A stretch of DNA of 64,000 bases from assembly GCA_945909635.1 (NCBI GenBank), contig OX246690.1, positions 3,286,001 to 3,350,000 on the forward strand. Direction: 5' to 3'. The notes beneath the pieces are model-generated. The model did not search any database. It worked only from the letters and a program-made list of their open reading frames with translations, and had not been told where the DNA came from. The first letter of the stretch is position 1; each line of letters opens with the position of its first letter. Source of the DNA: Clostridioides difficile_A (GTDB lineage: Bacteria; Bacillota; Clostridia; Peptostreptococcales; Peptostreptococcaceae). Position numbers and translations under genes: made by a program. This document shows, one piece after another, positions 61,594-64,000 of this stretch.

Positions 61594-62994
61594 TCATTTT
61601 CTCACAGGTGGCATGTGTATTGATTTATCTAATATTCCCATAGATGCTTCTAAAAAAGCTTCTGATAAAGTTGGATGTCCATGCATAATACTTGCAACTT
61701 CTTCAACTGTCAACATAGCTTTCATTGCAACCACAGCCTCATGTATTAAATCGCTAGCATTAGGTCCTATAATATGAACGCCATATATTGTAGTTTTATC
61801 CTTTGAAGCAATTATCTTAACCATGCCTTCTGAATCATTCATTGTAAGCGCCTTCCCATTTCCAGAAAACTGAAATTTACTGACAACATAATCTAAATTT
61901 TTATCCTTAACTTCTTCTTCAGATAATCCAACTGTAGACACCTCTGGAAAAGTAAAAATTGAATTTGGCACTAAATTATAATCTACACTCGTTTTCTCTC
62001 CTACCATTCGTTCAACAGCAACTTTCCCCTCTTCAGATGCAACATGTGCAAGCATCACTCCTCCAATCACATCTCCAATTGCATATATTCCTGGTACAGA
62101 AGTACAATAATTTTCATCAACTTTTATTCCTTTTTTATCATATCTTATGCCTATACCTTCTAGGTTTAACCCATCTACATCAAGTTCCCTTCCTGTTGAT
62201 ATAAGTATATTGTCACAGGCTATTTTTGTTTTTTCTCCATTCTTACTTATATCTGCAACTAATCCTTCGCCATTCTTATATATTTCTTCTACTTTTGATG
62301 AAATTATTATTTTAATTCCTCTTTTATTCAGTAATTTACTTAATCTAGAGGATACCTCTTTATCAACCATAGGAATTATAGTATCCAAAAACTCAACAAT
62401 AGTCACATCTGAACCAAATTCGTTTAAGATTCCTGCAAACTCAATTCCTATAACTCCACCTCCAACGATTACAATTTTCTTAGGCAAATTATTCATTTCT
62501 AGGGCTTCTTTACTTGTTATTACACCTTCTAAATTAGCTCCTTTTATTGGTGGCTTAGAAGATTTTGAACCAGATGCAATTAAAATATTTCTACCTTTAA
62601 TTATTTTCTTAGACCCATCCTCCAATTTGACTTCTACAGAATCTCTACTTATTAGTTTTGCTTCACCTTTTTCTATTACTACTTTATTAGCCTTTAAAAG
62701 TCCTTTTACGCCACTGGTTAAAGTTTTTACTACCTTTTTCTTTCTTGATTGTACTTTTTCTAAGTCTAGTTCATATTTTTCAACTTTTATACCATATTCT
62801 TCAGCATGCTTAAAATAATTTAAAACTTGTGCATCCTTAAATAATGTCTTTGTGGGGATACAACCTGTATTTAAGCAAGTACCTCCAAGTTCATTTTTTT
62901 CTATAATTACAACATTTAATCCAAGTTGAGTTCCTCTAATTGCCGCAACATATCCTCCTGGTCCACCACCAATTACAATTAAATCAGTGTTCAT
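61594..62994 (-). CDS. lpdA: Dihydrolipoamide dehydrogenase (E3)
   Basis: The protein has about 466 residues and is an FAD-dependent disulfide oxidoreductase. It has GGGPGGYVAAIRGTQLG, the redox-active cysteines in GGTCLNTGCIPTKTLF, the NAD-binding IVGGGVIGIEFAGIL, YAIGDVIGG and the catalytic His-Glu in HGHPTLSEAF. It reoxidises lipoyl groups of 2-oxoacid dehydrogenase, acetoin or glycine cleavage complexes. There is no N-terminal lipoyl domain. The companion complex is not in the window. The ATG at 62994 has GGAGG upstream. Confidence 0.92.
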   Translation of the reverse strand: MNTDLIVIGGGPGGYVAAIRGTQLGLNVVIIEKNELGGTCLNTGCIPTKTLFKDAQVLNYFKHAEEYGIKVEKYELDLEKVQSRKKKVVKTLTSGVKGLLKANKVVIEKGEAKLISRDSVEVKLEDGSKKIIKGRNILIASGSKSSKPPIKGANLEGVITSKEALEMNNLPKKIVIVGGGVIGIEFAGILNEFGSDVTIVEFLDTIIPMVDKEVSSRLSKLLNKRGIKIIISSKVEEIYKNGEGLVADISKNGEKTKIACDNILISTGRELDVDGLNLEGIGIRYDKKGIKVDENYCTSVPGIYAIGDVIGGVMLAHVASEEGKVAVERMVGEKTSVDYNLVPNSIFTFPEVSTVGLSEEEVKDKNLDYVVSKFQFSGNGKALTMNDSEGMVKIIASKDKTTIYGVHIIGPNASDLIHEAVVAMKAMLTVEEVASIMHGHPTLSEAFLEASMGILDKSIHMPPVRK

Positions 62995-63053
62995 CTTCAC
63001 TATTCCTCCTTTTAAATCATAAATATTAATTCACTATGTCCAAAATTTTGTTA

Positions 63054-64000
63054 TCAATATTTATATCCTGTTAAATCTATTTGATTTTTAATATCATAAT
63101 GAAGTTTTTGACGTGTAAAAATAAAATTATTTCTATGAATTCCTATTGTCAATAATTCTGAATGTGGATGTTCTAAATGGCTATAAGCTATTGTACAACC
63201 TGGAGTCATTCTTCCACCTACAAATACCATCGAATAATTTATGAAATATTCATCCAATAACTTATTTTCTATCAAATATGTGCAATATGAAGGAGATTCT
63301 ACACACACTTTTTCTATACCTAAATTTTTAAGTACATAAAGCAACACCTCAGAATCTGGCGTACTATCTTTTCCAGTTATAATCACAGGAAAAACATCAA
63401 AATCTTTATATAATTCTTCAAATGTAAAATCATCAACATCCTCAATTGAACTAAAACTTCCTATACACACATGTTTTAGAGAAGAGTTTTCTTTTATATA
63501 CTCCCAGCCGTTTGGAGATGTAGCTATAATCATTTTGTATTCTTGGCTTTTATCAACATTAAATGTATAGTGATTAAATGGAATATCTGTAGCATCAAAA
63601 GAAACTACTACCCCACATGGTTGATATTTTTTATTTAAACAATCTTTTCTTTGTTGTGTCAGAGTTTCGTCAAATACATGACATGTTATTCCTGGTTCAT
63701 TTTGTAAAGTTCTAGCTCCAATAATCACAGCATCTGAACATGCTCTTAATACATTTAAAACCCAAAAATCTGCTAGAGCACCATCTGGGTCTATAAAATT
63801 ATTTTTCCCAATCAAGGGGCCTGCCTTATTATCTTCATATGCCATCTTTCCATCAGAAGATAAAACCATAGAAGAAAATGTATATGGTCTTTTTTCACTT
63901 GCCTGAGGAAAAAATAATTCCGTATAATACTCTATAACATCTGGTATACATACATCTTCTTTAGAATTTGATTTTATTGTACTTAATATCTTTTCATTTC
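63054..64000 (-). CDS. RibD C-terminal-domain (dihydrofolate-reductase-fold) protein, 5' end outside window
   Basis: The reading frame stays open to the right edge, so the N terminus is missing. The visible 315 residues contain the RibD_C/DHFR-like pattern: YTFSSMVLSSDGKMAYEDNKAGPLIG, DFWVLNVLRACSDAVIIGARTLQNEP, VFPVIITGKDSTPD and a C-terminal FINYSMVFVGGRMTPG. Stand-alone proteins of this type reduce pteridine- or pyrimidine-like compounds with NADPH. No riboflavin genes are adjacent in the window, so a role in riboflavin synthesis is not supported. Confidence 0.75.
   Translation of the reverse strand, partial: NEKILSTIKSNSKEDVCIPDVIEYYTELFFPQASEKRPYTFSSMVLSSDGKMAYEDNKAGPLIGKNNFIDPDGALADFWVLNVLRACSDAVIIGARTLQNEPGITCHVFDETLTQQRKDCLNKKYQPCGVVVSFDATDIPFNHYTFNVDKSQEYKMIIATSPNGWEYIKENSSLKHVCIGSFSSIEDVDDFTFEELYKDFDVFPVIITGKDSTPDSEVLLYVLKNLGIEKVCVESPSYCTYLIENKLLDEYFINYSMVFVGGRMTPGCTIAYSHLEHPHSELLTIGIHRNNFIFTRQKLHYDIKNQIDLTGYKY

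Noticed and set aside
61959..62818. Plus-strand ORFs opposite dihydrolipoamide dehydrogenase
   Set aside because: The minus-strand enzyme has all family motifs; the opposite frames are composition artefacts.

Overview
The window is almost certainly chromosomal DNA of Clostridioides difficile. It is very AT-rich, and it carries the secreted Pro-Pro endopeptidase PPEP-1 (zmp1) next to its sortase-anchored substrate adhesin (CD2831 in strain 630). Each of these two genes has its own c-di-GMP riboswitch, of opposite class. A dltDXABC operon and a rubrerythrin follow in the order expected for that species. There is no phage, insertion sequence, CRISPR array, rRNA or tRNA.

Layout. 0-6.4 kb: the tail of a winged-helix regulator, a membrane-anchored MerR-type protein, a MarR / Fe-S old-yellow-enzyme / flavodoxin set, an aminotransferase and an EamA exporter. 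6.4-10.7 kb: PPEP-1 with a c-di-GMP-I off-switch, and the CD2831-type adhesin with a c-di-GMP-II on-switch. 10.7-19 kb: a cation diffusion facilitator, a lipoprotein hydrolase, a polysaccharide deacetylase, a YbaK/ProX-like tRNA-editing protein without a normal start codon, and a Ca2+-type P-ATPase. 19-29 kb: an eight-gene operon of two TPR-GGDEF proteins, one EAL protein and a complete oligopeptide ABC importer. 29.5-42 kb: a divergent SHMT-like enzyme, an AbgT-type transporter, an M20 amidohydrolase, a YkvI-type transporter, a two-component system with a cupin/PocR-like sensor, serS, an XRE-cupin regulator and a YtcJ-like amidohydrolase. 42-51 kb: a nitrilase, a YhdH-type reductase with a divergent MarR, rubrerythrin, a YhbD/bactofilin operon, and a phnX-phnW fusion with a DeoR regulator. 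51-55.5 kb: dltDXABC, including a 48-residue dltX that overlaps dltD. 55.5-64 kb: two Gfo/Idh/MocA oxidoreductases, a small membrane protein, a HAD hydrolase, a CNNM/CorC protein, a degraded gene, a small hypothetical, dihydrolipoamide dehydrogenase and a RibD-C-like reductase cut by the window edge.

How the parts may work together. C-di-GMP is the main theme: the window holds genes that could make it (two GGDEF), destroy it (EAL) and read it (both riboswitches). High c-di-GMP should switch the adhesin on and its releasing protease off. The most interesting locus is the GGDEF-GGDEF-EAL-oppABCDF operon. Soluble TPR domains fused to diguanylate cyclases are co-transcribed with a peptide importer, so a peptide-sensing c-di-GMP circuit is conceivable, by analogy with RRNPP receptors. 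This is inference. By recalled strain-630 locus numbering, about twelve genes (roughly 12-29 kb) look additional to that reference, which would make the region accessory. That also needs a direct comparison.

Where start codons were uncertain I chose the one with a properly spaced Shine-Dalgarno sequence, and I say so in the entry.
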